DNA from: Episyrphus balteatus
Lineage: Eukaryota > Arthropoda > Insecta > Diptera > Syrphidae
Direction of reading: 5' to 3'
Assembly (NCBI RefSeq): GCF_945859705.1
Contig: NC_079134.1
Coordinates: forward strand, 40,066,576 to 40,130,575
DNA length: 64,000 bases
The position numbers and the translations under genes are program-made. Under the pieces are notes generated by a model that searched no databases, was not told the origin of the DNA, and saw only the letters and a program-made list of their open reading frames with translations. The stretch's first letter is position 1, and each line of letters begins with the position of its first letter. Positions 31,522-43,318 of this stretch are shown here, piece by piece.

Positions 31522-34500
31522 TCGAACATTAAAGATGAGTGGAAAATAGGGAGCTAATTGAAACCTCACATTGAAATGCAATGTTTTTTTGTACCTAATG
31601 CGTTAAAAATATTGCATATCTGCAAGATAGAACCTTTGCATACTTATACGTGAAAAACATTGCATTCTTTAAAGATAATAACATTGCATACTTAAAAGAA
31701 CCTGTTGTAGCAGGTCTTATAGAGGATTTCTGTCACTTGAAAATACGAGGCCTTCTTTAACTAAAATTTACAAGGCTTCCTCTAAACACTGCTATGTAGT
31801 CTTAAAGAGACCTCCTTTCTTTCCAAAATGGTTGACTTGCGTTATCAAGCCTTAAACTAAACCTATACAAACTATATCTTGTCGAATCGAAAAAAATTGA
31901 CCTTATGCAAGCCAAATTGTTATTTGGCAGTTAAATACAGAATCTGCTTTTGGCATGTGTTTTTTTTTTCGTGTAGCTATAGAAAATGTTCTGACATTTT
32001 TTTGGATACGAACAATTAGTTTCAAGTTATCGTAACGATTAATTTTTTTAATCAAAGCGTTCAAAATTTGTTCTATTCTCAGAAAACTTTTAAATTCGTA
32101 AATTCGATTGAGAACATTTTTGTCGCTTTTTTTTATTTAAAAATAAACAAAATGATAATAGTTTATTTCCGGTTTTTAATGGAAAATACATCTTTTTTTG
32201 AAATAACAGGGTTATACCTGAAATGTAAAGCTAAAAATACTCGTAAATTCTACATTTTCTTTAAGTCAACTTATCTTATTTTTTCGTCGTATAATATGAA
32301 TCTTATCGATTTTGCACACATACAAATAGGTAATATGGAAATGTGAATTTTGTCCATTAGTCAAGGAACATTTTCCGACGAAGAGTTTCATTAACTATCC
32401 TCATCCCCGTGCCTGGAGAGATGTTAATGGTAAAATTTTCTCCTTTAATACATTTACATGTTATGTCTTCTAGGAATTTATGTTAATAATTCGAATATAA
32501 TTAGAATATCTGTGAGTTTCTGTGTGTATATGTTTGTGTTGCGAAAATATATGTAGATTTGCTTTTCATGCATGAATTAATGGCTTTTGGCTAGCTATTA
32601 AGGACTCTTAGAAGTAATTTCTGCTCTAAGAGGGAGTGTGTCAACGGACCGTTCTATATGTAAATAAAATGGATTTTCGTTATTTGTATATATAGGTAAG
32701 GAAAATGCTGAACGACAGAAGCTCGCAAGTAAAATTTGAATAGATTTAGTCACAGTGAGAATGTGTGAATGGGTGTAGAGTTGGGAATTTGGTATTCGAA
32801 GTTAATCCTCGAAAAAGGAGGTTTTCAGTTTCACAAAGAAGGAACTTTTTTAGGTACTCCAAAAAATCAAAAAATTAAAGAATTTTTCTAAATAATTCTA
32901 AAGCTTGAAAGGAAAGGTACCTTGTCAAAACTCACCATAAAAACCGCTCCTTATAGACAAAGAAGGAATTAATGCCCCAAGCATTAATTGCTAAAAAAAA
33001 ACCCCTATTGAAAATCTTTCAAAATTGCCAACTCACACAAAACATAGCCCTTATTTGTGTTACATTGAAATTGAAACAAATATCATCCAAAATTAGAAAA
33101 AAAAAAACTAATAGCAAATTCAATTTACGTTTCATCTTGTTACAATACACAACCCCAACCCTAGCTTGTATAAATGCCGGGCAAAACTTTTTGAAAAGTT
33201 AAGTTAACACACGACAACAAAAAGAAAAAAAAAAACTAAATGTTTATATGGAGAGGGTAGATAAAGATAAGGAAGAATGAAAAAAAAAGAAAGAAAAGAA
33301 GCTTTTTTTAAACTTCTCCAAACAAAGTCTTTCGATGCTAAAAAAAAAAAAATAGCGGCCTTCCTTCGCTTAGGACAACAAGAACTAATAGGGCTTCCGA
33401 AATAAAAGTGAAAAATAATATAAAGTGAGAAAAACCCACCTCCTTCCCTACGGGCAAGAACGAATTCCAAGGAAATCATTAGAGAATATACTTACACAAA
33501 AAAAAGCCGGAATTTCATTTTCAAATAACTTAAACCTCTTAGAAAAGGAAAATGACAAAATGGTTTTCAAATTGGGGCTTTTTTTTTCTTCCTTCAACCA
33601 ATACATTCACATATCTATTCAATGTGTGATGTTTCGAAGTCAATTCTACAGTTAAATGTTCAATTTTAGGAATTTTTTGGTTCGAATTTCCCTTCTAACC
33701 ATTGGATATCTATTTATATAAATGTTTAAATGTACATACATGGATGGAGTTTTTTTTTTTATTCTCTCTAAGGGCTGTGGATGTAGGATAACAACTTTGT
33801 AGTAAAAAAAAAAAAACTTGTAATCGGATTTTTTTTTCGTTTATTATTGTTTTTTTTTTTTTTATTTTGATATAAAACGAAAATAAATTGCCTTTAAAAA
33901 TTAAAATGCCTTCAAGAGATGGATGTAAGATTATTGGAGTTGATGTATTTTCATACATCAAGATTTTGTCAAACCAGCTTATCAAAAAAAACATTTTATT
34001 TTTCATATAGGTACCTTCCCTTATTAATTTTTAATGACCGACGTTTCAAACAAGTGTAAGTAATATTTTTTGAACTATTTTTATCATTTCCTTATTTGTT
34101 TTATTTTTAATTCAAAATCCATCTAGAATAATAATTCTAAGAATTTATATTTTCAAATTTTGTGTACTTACCAACTATAGCTTTTTAGACGATTTTTTGA
34201 TTTTCAAGAAACTATCTCTTATCTCTTAAATTTAATTTTGAACAAAAACGTACAAGACTGCCAAATTTATGTAACTTTAGCTGAGCCTTTCTTTTATCTA
34301 AAAATTTTCAGATGCTAATAAGAGCTGAAGCTGCTTTTACGGTAGCTGCTTTCAAGCACTCTGCTTTTTCACTGAGCAGTGAACAGTTGCGATTGCTCTT
34401 CAAACTTCAATATAGCTGCTCACTGCTCAATTCACTGCTTTTACAAAAACCCAAAACATATCATTATACCATACCATTAAAAAGCCAAATATTTCTTCTA

Positions 34501-34645
34501 AATAATAAAACCATTTTTAAATTTTTACAATGAGCAAAAAGTATTAAGATAATTTATTTAAAACAATCATTTTCATCAAAAAAAGCAAAGAAAACATGTA
34601 AATTTATCTTCTCACGCTATTAAATCCATTTTTTTAACAATCTAT
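31522..34645. other. intergenic, apparently mostly unique
   Basis: No supported gene over about 3 kb. Homopurine runs occur near 33220-33350. A cluster of CTGCTTTT/AGCAGTGAA wording at 34324-34445 looks like a small decayed inverted-repeat element. Open frames at 32068, 32972, 33204, 33425, 33710 and 34312 are AT-driven and lack motifs. Confidence 0.4.
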
Positions 34646-34990
34646 AAAAATTTTTACACCATCTGAAAGCTTATTGTCTTAGCTAAAAATATATATATAG
34701 ATCAAGTCTATGAGACATCTACAAAAAGAGCTAGAATTTTTTAAACTCGATGAAATTTCATCAAAAAAAGCATGCTATTAAATGAACAACCTATAAAAAA
34801 TGTATACTGTGTGAAAGCTTATTGTTTCACCTTTCAAATGACGTATCAATCTCATTTCAAAGATGCCTTCAAGAGAAGTTAGAATTTTTTTAAAGTCAAC
34901 CATGTGGAATTTCCAGACTGAGATTACGGTACTTCCCACACTGGTGGCTGTTCGGGGGGCAACATATCTCCACTGGTGGTATAATGTTTT
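34646..34990 (+). repeat. dispersed repeat related to 19650-20080
   Basis: Two units share CTGAAAGCTTATTGT, GACATCTACAAAAAGAGCTAG and an ACTGAGATTACGGTACTTCC ending. Confidence 0.5.
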
Positions 34991-36293
34991 TCGCAAGTTT
35001 CTTGATTTAACATTGTGTAGCTACCGTTATGTGTGATATACCAATTGAAAGGTAATTGTATCAGAATGCTCATAAATGTTTAATCAAATTTCTATCTGCT
35101 CTTGGTAAAAAGTTATAACCTGTTGAATTCTAAAATTTTATTTTACCGTTATCTCAAAATTGTGTTTACGAAAATGATTGAAATTTCGCACACATATAGT
35201 CGTAGTCATGGTCTATCATTACTCCATATCTCTTCTATCTATTAAAGAAAAAAAGGTAAAAATAAAAAACGATGAAAATCGGTTAAAAACGGCAAAAAAA
35301 ACCTGTTTTTTAAAAACTTATTTTTCTCCGTATTCAGTCAAAACTCTTTTAACTATTCCAATGCGCATTTATCAGCCCTACATGTCCCATATAACTTGAG
35401 ATTTTTTGAACGCTCCAAAAAAAAAGCTAATAATCAAAAACTACCCAAAAATACCCCTAAAAAAGTAGGTATTTTTCAAAAATTCATATTTCGAAACGCA
35501 GTGTGTTGGAAAAAAATCCGTATAAGACGCCTAATTTTTTTTCCTTCATCTTTCACCTGGCACCTTTAGAATTGTCAATAAAAATTTCCCCTACCCATAA
35601 TCAACATTTTGTCATACCCACAACACCAGATCAACGTTCAAACAAAACGTTATAGCGGAGTTCCAGAATTTTTTAGAATTTTTTCTTAAATGCAGTTATC
35701 CTTAAATCAGTCTCCTTGTTTTTCATTTGAGTATGGTTAACATTATTTATTCTTTTAATTAATTCATTAACCATTTTTAATTGCATACGCCTTTGATGGC
35801 ATTCTAAACATTACCTTATTGACCAAAAGTGGTGTCACATAGCATATAAGTTCTCAACTTAAAAGTGCCAACCTTATTTTTCATTTTCAGTATAAACTTA
35901 TTTTTTTTTTCATTTGAAACAAGTTTTAACCGCTTACCTTACCTATCATTAGATATTAAGGTAACTCCAGTTGTTATCTCTCCGACTATTGCGATAGATT
36001 TTTAAATATAGAAAAGTAGAAAATTAAATGAACGATTACTTATCCTAAAAATATGCTACACATTTATAAATTTAATCGATCTGCATTTAATGAATAGCTA
36101 TGTGGTAGATTTGGGACCTTTGTTTGATAAAAAAGGTTGAGCTATCAGGTTGCGTCTCTGGGTTATTACAAGACTCTTAAATGGTTAAACAACCTGAAAT
36201 ACAATGCCACCATCGGCATCGATACAAGGAAATAACAAGTAAAATCTTTTTTTTTGGCAAGAGAGGTAAATTTATTGAAAAAAATCAAATATT
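34991..36293. other. intergenic upstream of the peptide gene cluster
   Basis: AT-rich, no gene. It ends at the 3' side of the minus-strand peptide gene. Confidence 0.4.
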
Positions 36294-36503
36294 TTACTCT
36301 ACAAGAGATATATTTGCAACACCTGGAATACGAATTACTACTGCAGCTCCTAGGTCCTAAAAACAAAACAAAAAAAAAGTATAAAATTTGTTTTGAGTCT
36401 TACAACTTATCAAGACAAAGAAAATAAAGTTTCTTACCATAAGGAAGGAAAGGAATGTAACAATAATTGCACAAATTGAAGTTGAAACTAAAAATCTATC
36501 CAT
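36294..36503 (-). CDS. small secreted peptide precursor, copy 2 (two exons)
   Basis: On the minus strand, exon 1 is 36503-36438 and exon 2 is 36356-36294, with an 81-base intron (GTAAGAAAC at its start, TTTTTAG at its end), phase 0. The product is 42 residues. Exon 1 gives MDRFLVSTSICAIIV and a hydrophobic run ending in methionine. Exon 2 gives DLGAA and then the predicted mature VVIRIPGVANISLVE. Signal cleavage after the second A fits the small-residue rule at -3 and -1. Compared with copy 3, 33 of 42 residues are identical by my count and most changes are conservative, which argues for selection on the protein. N-I-S in the mature part is a glycosylation sequon. It is divergently oriented to copy 3 with 987 bases between the start codons. 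The function is not recognised. Confidence 0.75.
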
Positions 36504-36523
36504 TTTGACACGATAAAATGATA

Positions 36524-36560
36524 TGACTATAGCAACTAACTGAAATACACCGGTTATATG
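36524..36560 (-). promoter_or_regulatory. TATA box and initiator of peptide gene copy 2
   Basis: On the minus strand CATATAACCG (36560-36551) precedes an initiator-like TCATA with A at 36524, 34 bases from the first T of TATAA. This is the same distance as in copy 1. A TCAGTT also occurs closer to the TATA box at 36543-36538. Confidence 0.45.
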
Positions 36561-36943
36561 CCAAAATTTCGTTTCGGACTAATAACAATTAAGAACTTTA
36601 ATTATTTGCTTTAAAAAAAATAACAAAACAAAATTATAAAGAAATTCAAAATCAGATTTTCTCAACTTATAATTAGATATAATTAATTTTAAAAAATTAT
36701 AGACATTAGGTATCTACATAAAATACCAAATCACAGGCACAAGCCATAATTCTTTTTACATACATAACCTACTATTGTACGTGATGAATTTTTTTTTGTT
36801 TATAGATTACAAAGTCTAACAAAATCTAACAAAAATGTAGTCTCGTATTCCAAAATTTCAATTTTAGAACGTATTCTAGTCAATTTTTAAGGGTCGTATC
36901 GGAGTGTTTTGTTAAAACGTACGAAAGTTTCCGATCTCCTTCT

Positions 36944-36953
36944 GGGTATCCCT
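36944..36953. promoter_or_regulatory. kappaB-like decamer in the shared promoter region
   Basis: GGGTATCCCT lies 441 bases upstream of the copy 2 ATG and 538 bases upstream of the copy 3 ATG. It resembles the GGGNNNYYCC type of site used by Dif, Dorsal or Relish in flies. A single 10-base match can occur by chance, so this is only a candidate. Confidence 0.25.
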
Positions 36954-37431
36954 GGACTGGATAACTTCTTTATTAAGACGGACATGTTTTTTGCAGACTT
37001 ACGACTACGGTAAAAGAAAGGAAGATGAAATAACACACTCACGTACATACTTTTGCCATTACCTTGGTGAAAAAATGGTCAAATTTGGATGTTCATCTGT
37101 TTTTGACCAAATATTAATTAGATCAATGAATTTTTAGAACAAATTTGGTACCTTCCTGTTTTATTACATACAATTTTGAAAAAAAACAAAAGAAAAATTG
37201 TTCGAAAATGCCCCTCCCCTACGATTTTTGTTTGTCTGAAGCTAGCCTTATACCTACATTAGCGCACTAGCTTTTTAGCACACTACTGGTGAATCAGTCT
37301 GTAGATACAATATTAACATAGGTACAAAAATTGCAAAATCATTCAATTAAAATTAATTATAGCTCGTGTCAGTGCAAAGTAATGTCTATAATTTGGTATT
37401 ATTTTCTTTTAGCAAATAATTTAAATTTTGC

Positions 37432-37473
37432 TATATAACTGCGGTAAATTTTAGTACGTTACCATATTCAGTT
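37432..37473 (+). promoter_or_regulatory. TATA box and initiator of peptide gene copy 3
   Basis: TATATAA at 37432-37438 is followed by C-T-G as in the paralogues. TCAGTT at 37468-37473 places the initiator A at 37470. The 20 bases ending in the first codons (GTGTCAAAATGGATAGATTT) are identical in copies 2 and 3. Confidence 0.5.
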
Positions 37474-37490
37474 CATTTCATTGTGTCAAA

Positions 37491-37697
37491 ATGGATAGAT
37501 TTCTAATTACAACTTCAATTTGTGGAATTGCTGTTACTTTCCTGTCCTTCTTTATGGTAAGAAAACTTAATTTCCATGTCTTGAAAAATTTGTTCATTTC
37601 ATTATACCAATTATTGTTTTCTTTTTATTTTTAGGACCTAGGAGAAGCAATAGTAATTCGTATTCCAGGTGTAACCAATATTTCTATTGTAGAATAA
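37491..37697 (+). CDS. small secreted peptide precursor, copy 3 (two exons)
   Basis: Exon 1 is 37491-37556, the intron 37557-37634 (78 bases, GTAAGAAAACTT to TTTTTAG) and exon 2 is 37635-37697. The product is 42 residues. Exon 1 encodes MDRFLITTSICGIAV plus a hydrophobic leader end. Exon 2 encodes DLGEA and the predicted mature IVIRIPGVTNISIVE, with G at -3 and A at -1 of the likely cleavage site. N-I-S is a glycosylation sequon. There are no cysteines, dibasic sites or amidation glycine, so the mature peptide would be linear, short and hydrophobic with one arginine. AATAAA follows at 37713-37718. Copy 2 is its nearest relative and faces the other way. The call rests on the conserved intron, splice sites, TATA box and amino-acid pattern in three loci, not on any known family. 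Confidence 0.76.
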
Positions 37698-37718
37698 AAT
37701 ATTTGATTTTTCAATAAA

Positions 37719-38067
37719 TTTTGCAAAACCTATCCTGTCCTGGCACAAAAACAAAAATAATATTTTTTTCTTTAAAATAATTTGTTTTAACTTTTAAGTG
37801 CGTGAACTAGAGCGATGTAAATCACGTTTTAAAACTATTTGTCTTGACATAAAATTGTGAAAATCGTGTGTATAAAACAAATGGTGAGAAAATACTCAAG
37901 GCTTTTTGTTATTACTCTTTATATCAATAGGGTAAAAAAAACTTCATCCCTAAATGTACGCCAAGAATGCGGAAACTAATAGAAAGTCTGAGAAGTCGCA
38001 TCGAAATTCTAGGCTGATCAATTCACGGTGTTACAAAAATGAGGTTTTAAAATATACGCGGGCGGAA
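37719..38067. other. intergenic 3' of the peptide gene
   Basis: AT-rich; no further copy of the peptide gene was found here. Confidence 0.4.
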
Positions 38068-38786
38068 GGCCCCAACCCATAGAATCCGTTGCGTCCGTTC
38101 CGTCAATCTATCCGTTAAAGTTGAAGGATAGGACAGAAAGGGGTGACCCATAGAATACGTCGTATGACGGATTTCTTTTTGTCAGCTCACTTAAAATTCT
38201 AAGGTGTGTTCGATATTTTATCGCTGAATGTGCACTAAGGAAGTTCTGATGGAAGAAATTTTTAACTATTATTGTTGTTCTTTTTTTTATTAAAATAAAA
38301 TACACGACCAGATATCCTGTAGGTACTTGCTCTTCAGTTAAAAGCAATTTTTTATAACAAATTATGAGTTGTTGGTATGACTTTGGCATAGTAAAATTGA
38401 ACTCTACAACAGAATTTGAGTATTTAATTGATTTAATTTATTAGATATATCATTAAATGTTACTTTTATTACATTTTCTTCACAAATATACAATTAAAGT
38501 TCACAATTCATAAAATCGGAGAAGAAAAGAACACTGTTCTTTGTTCTGAAATTCCCCGGTGTGCACTCAGAAACAGAAAATCGAACTGATCTTTTTTTGA
38601 CAACCAATGTCAAAGGATACGACGGATGAAAAAGTAGAAAGTTGGGCTACTTCTTCCGTCGAATCCGTCCGTCTCCGTCCGATCCGTCGCTTATGGGTCG
38701 CTTCCCATAAGAACGTGTGTATTTTATCGAGCTGTCAGTTGAAAACTTCGACGGAACGGACGCAACGGATTCTATGGGTTGGGGCC
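38068..38786. mobile_element. MITE with GGCCCCAACCCATAGAATCC ends
   Basis: 719 bases with perfect terminal inverted repeats of 37 bases, unusually rich in CG dinucleotides (GTTGCGTCCGTTCCGTC). Subterminal repeats of GACCCATAGAATACGTCG type follow. No target duplication is visible. The open frame 38607-38978 starts in the right terminal repeat region and is not a gene. Confidence 0.82.
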
Positions 38787-39164
38787 TGGAGACCTATCAT
38801 GTTTTGTAGAGCTAGTCGCACTGAATACGAAACGGTATTTGAAAATCCATTAACACCCCCAAAATCTTTAGTTACGGGCAAAAAACGGTTTTTTGGACCT
38901 TCACCCATTGAAAAAATTCTAGCTTCGACAATTTTTTACCCATTTTCGATTTTTTTTACAGTTTGTACAGTTGTATAAAACATGTAACTCGAATAAACCA
39001 CTTAGAATTTATAAGCTGTCAAAGTTCAAAAATTCAATTTTTTTTGTCATTTGCCCAACTTCGGCATCAATTTAAAGTGTATGTTTTCAAAACAACATGC
39101 TATTTAAAAAATATATTCTAAAACTGTATCTTTTTCCCAATTAATCGAGGTATTTTTTATGAAA
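38787..39164. other. intergenic
   Basis: AT-rich, no gene or clear repeat. Confidence 0.4.
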
Positions 39165-40300
39165 ATCACTTCAAAATTGGCTTAGATTTCCACACAGATA
39201 GAGAAATTCGAACTTTTAGGTATAGAACAAAAATGTTGTTTTGGCACGTAGTAGGATAACTTGGGCGCCAGGATTTGATAACGGCTTTTTGTAGAGGATA
39301 TACAAACATTTTTTTGTTTGGGAGGGGGGTCTATCTCTCCCCATTTAGGTGGGAGGGGCATTTTTCTAAAAAAAAATTATCAAAATAAAAAAAAATTATT
39401 AAAAAACAACGGCAATACTTGCAGTAATAAAAGATACCATTTCCGAAACGCAAAAGTGTACATTTAATTTTAATTTTTAAATCAATATAATGCAACAAAT
39501 AGTTTTTGAAATAATCGATTTCAAAGTTAAAAATAGGCGAAAAAAAAAATTTTACAACTCATTTTATACTATTTTTGTCCAGACTGTGAATTTTAGTAAA
39601 AAAATTATTCACACAGAAAACTACCTCAATTGATTCCTTAAAGAACAGTAAAAACTATATGTTTCCATGTCTTCTAGTTTATGAGAAAATTGAAAAATAA
39701 AAAACAAATAAAAAAAAAAATATTTTGAAAAATGAAAAATCTGATAAAATAATTTTTCTATTTTCTCAAAAACTAGAAGACATAGAAACATATAGTTTTC
39801 ACGGTTCGATAAGGAATCAATTGAGGCAGTTTTCTGTGTGAGTAATTTTTTTACTAAAATTCACAGTCTGGACAAAAATAGTATAAAATGAGTTTAAAAA
39901 AATTTTTGTTCGCCTATTTTTAACTTTGAAATCGATTATTTCAAAAACTATTTGTTATATTATATTGATTTAAAAATTAGAATCAAATGTACACTTTTGC
40001 GTTTCGGAAATGGTATCATTTATTACTGTAAGTGTTGCCGTTGTTTTTTAATAATTTTTTTTATTTTGATAATTTTTTTTTTTTAAATGCCCCTCCCACC
40101 TAAACGGGGAGAGATAGACCCCCCTCCCAAAGAAAAAAATGTTTGTATTGAGCTCCTCTACAATCAAATCCTGGCGCCAAAGTTATCCTACTACGTGCCG
40201 AAACAACATTTTTGTTCTATACCTAAAAGTTCGAATTTGTATCTGAGTTGAAATCGAAAATTTTTTTGTTTCTAAGCCATTTTTGAACTGAAGTAATCGT
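39165..40300. mobile_element. 1.1 kb foldback
   Basis: Arms of about 550 bases face each other. The left has CACGTAGTAGGATAACTTGG and GGTGGGAGGGGCA; the right has the inverse of both. The loop is near 39700-39735. A one-arm relative is at 29575-29990. The arms differ by scattered substitutions, so this foldback is older than those at 23.5 and 46.7 kb. Confidence 0.78.
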
Positions 40301-42574
40301 CATAATCAGGTCTATTCTAAAATAAAAACTCCCATATGAAAAGTTCCTGAAATTTAATTATTTTTTTAAGCTTGAATTTTGAAACAGTTTGCAACTGAGC
40401 TTTCTTTACGCGGTTAACAACATTGGTTTTAAACTAATCACTATCGCTCCCTCTCTGCAACTGATCACATTAATTTTGTTATAAGAAGCTGGTGGGCTGG
40501 TTAGTGTTTCTTCTAACTTTACTCCTGTAGTTTCAAAACAAAGACTTATTAAGACTCTATTTATGCTTGTTTTCAATAACTCATCAATTGTATAATTGCG
40601 TTCAATGATATGATATGGTATGTGCATTGCATGAGCATCGTCAAATTAAGCATACATATATCGCATTAACTACCAAAAATTGGTCCGCGGTTGCACATTT
40701 CAACAATTTACATAAGGTCCAGTCTTTTTATGAATAAAATCATTATGAACAAAATTCCAAAATATTTGTACGAAAAACTACAATTTGCCAAGTCAATCAG
40801 TACATCTTTTTGTTCCCTATTTTGCCATGAAACTTTGGAAAAATAATTGGTGATCGAAAATTCAAAATTGCCTGAATTTAAAAACATTGAATTGGAATTA
40901 TAAAAATAGCTTTGAATTTAAAATTATTGAAATCAATTGGTCTTAAATTCAAATTGCGCGCTCTTGCCGCCCTATTTTTTAAAGTTTGAAATGAAGAAGA
41001 AAACTAAAATTTAATAAGTTCACATTCCACACGAAGTAACCCTTTAAACCGAATGTTTTTTTTTATCGAATTTCTCGATAAGTTTTGCAATTTTCAATTC
41101 TTTTAACATTTTTTCTCGGATTATTAATAATAACATTTTAACATTTTTGTTAAGCATAAATGAATTCGGCTGACTATAATAAACTTTTCGAGTTCCCTAA
41201 AGATGTCGCCATAAGACAAAACGCGTCGAAATCATTATTTTAATAAAGTAGACCTTTTTTTTTAATAAAGTAGACCTTTTTTTATTTAACAAGATGTTTT
41301 TACTATTCTTTTTTAAACTCTGTTTATGTATTTTTATTTGCCTACAACCTACATTTCTGACTAATTTTTATTAACAAATTTTTCCTAACAACTTCAACCG
41401 ATTTGAGCGAGCCAAAGACGAACGATATTATAAATTTTTTTTACATATTATTAAACCTTAGACCCTAGTAAAACTTTTCACCACTATTACATTGCAGAAT
41501 TAGGGTACTTTTTTTCTGCCATACAAAAGTGACACACCCTAATATACATACTTCTTATTAGAAGCAAATTTCTATATACATAAAAATACGACCACAAAAA
41601 TTGTTTTTTATACTCACTCCCTGGAGGTACAAAAAAATATACAAAATGTACCCAAACTAAATTATTTACATTCCATTACAAGCATTAAATGACGATCAAA
41701 AATGTAAGACCTCTCTGAAGATAACCTACACCCATCAATATGGTATATTAAAATACAAAACAAATTCGATTTGCCAAAAGTTTACATTGTGGTAACATCA
41801 ACTTTTTTGCCTTTTCCATTGCCCTTGCCTTTGGCTATCATACATAATACCAATACCTACATATTCTCCTGGGACCAGTGTCAAATTCCAATTTTCAAAT
41901 TTCTATATTTCCAACCTCTCATGAATATTTCAAAATACCCACATCCATCTTACAAGTTTTTTTTCTAAAAATAAAAAAAAATTCGAAAACAGCAAAAGAA
42001 AACAAAAACACACGTTATTTTTCCCGAAACGAAACAACAACAACAAAAATAAAATAAATCCCTCTCTCTTCTAAGAATTTTCAAACCCACACCTTCATTC
42101 CGGTCCACGAAGGCTGCACCATTTCCCTGACATGTTATTATGGTGAAATAATTTTACAATTTATTTATTTATTTTCTCTTCGTTTCCGTTTTCTTTCAGA
42201 AAACCCCCCAACCCACACACACATAAACTTAAATATAAACATTTTGCAAAAAAAAAAGAACGCAAAAATAAGAAAAAAAAACATCTGAATTATCCTCAGC
42301 ATGAAAATAAATTCATATTTATCGTTCTAAAATTATTATATCGTAATTTTTCATGTTGCCACCGCCACAGAATTGCACAGCATCTTTTTTGGTCACAGCC
42401 ACCCACAAGCCAACCACCCATCACCCACCCCTTTGGAATAATAAATAACTGTTTCTGGTTATGTTTGCTATACCAACGACACAACGAACCCCTCTGAACT
42501 GTATTCCAGAGCAATCTTCAACTCGCTTCACATCTTAAAAAAAAGAAGAGAGAGGGGTGTAGTCACACATTACT
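40301..42574. other. intergenic, mostly unique
   Basis: No supported gene. 41243-41287 is a tandem duplication (next entry). 42050-42540 is more complex and less AT-rich. The open frames at 40406, 41771 and 42296 have no motif. Confidence 0.4.
41243..41287 (+). repeat. short tandem duplication with retroelement-like hairpin before it
   Basis: AATAAAGTAGACCTTTTTTT occurs twice in a row. Just upstream, GATGTCGCCATAAGAC followed by AAAACGCGTCGAAAT resembles hairpin-containing 3' regions of retroelements. This is suggestive only. Confidence 0.4.
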
Positions 42575-42582
42575 CCTGGACC

Positions 42583-43310
42583 CACGGTTGCCGGAGTGGG
42601 TAGGATCCTACCAAACTGGGTAGGTTTTTTTACTTTGGGTAGGTTGGTAGGTTTGAAGTCAATTTGGTAGGTTTTTCCAAGTTCTTTCTCTAAAATAATT
42701 TTATTTTTAATAATTGACAAAAAAAATTGTAATTATGTCAAATCTACCCAAAATATTTGTGCCAAACAAATGTGCCCATCTAAACCGAGAGTAATAATAT
42801 TAAGTAGTGTATGTAAACCCAGTATCCTCATTGTTGGTGTCTGAACTCATCCATTTTCATGTTTTGTGTTGACACTAACTTCACATTCTTGATTAGTGAT
42901 TTCTACAAAATGGGATTACAATTTTATTTTAAAAGTTTTTTTCCAAAAAATTATTTATAAAAAATTGTTTTTTTAAAAAACATTTTGAAATTTTTTTTTC
43001 TAAAAATGCATGTTAATATATCAATCAAAACTGCATACTTGTTTTGGAGGGCAATTTAATTTCAGATTTTATTTTATTTTTTTAAACGAATTTTATTTTT
43101 TTTTTCCAAATTTCTATATAAAAAGTCTTAAAAATTTAAGCAACTATAACTCCAAGAGCAAGTTCGTGCGACCCAGTCGTGCATTTTATTTTTTTAAACA
43201 AGAATTTATTCTCTTAAAATCGAAAATTTTCGTTGGGTAGGTTTTTCTTTGAATTGGTAGGTTTTTTTGGAAACTTTGGTAGGAAATTTTTTATGCGAGC
43301 GGCAACCGTG
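42583..43310. mobile_element. hAT-like element with CACGGTTGCC ends
   Basis: 728 bases. The ends CACGGTTGCCG and CGGCAACCGTG are inverse copies. It is flanked by a perfect 8-base duplication CCTGGACC (42575-42582, 43311-43318). The subterminal zones repeat GGTAGGTTTTT. No transposase was found. The left boundary of the large palindrome (42628) lies inside this element. Confidence 0.85.
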
Positions 43311-43318
43311 CCTGGACC

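Noticed and set aside
38607..38978. 123-codon open frame
   Set aside because: It begins in the terminal repeat zone of the GGCCCCAACC MITE and shows no domain.
41170..41290. Hammerhead ribozyme near GATGTCGCC / GTCGAAAT
   Set aside because: The CUGANGA core box is absent, so the catalytic centre cannot form.
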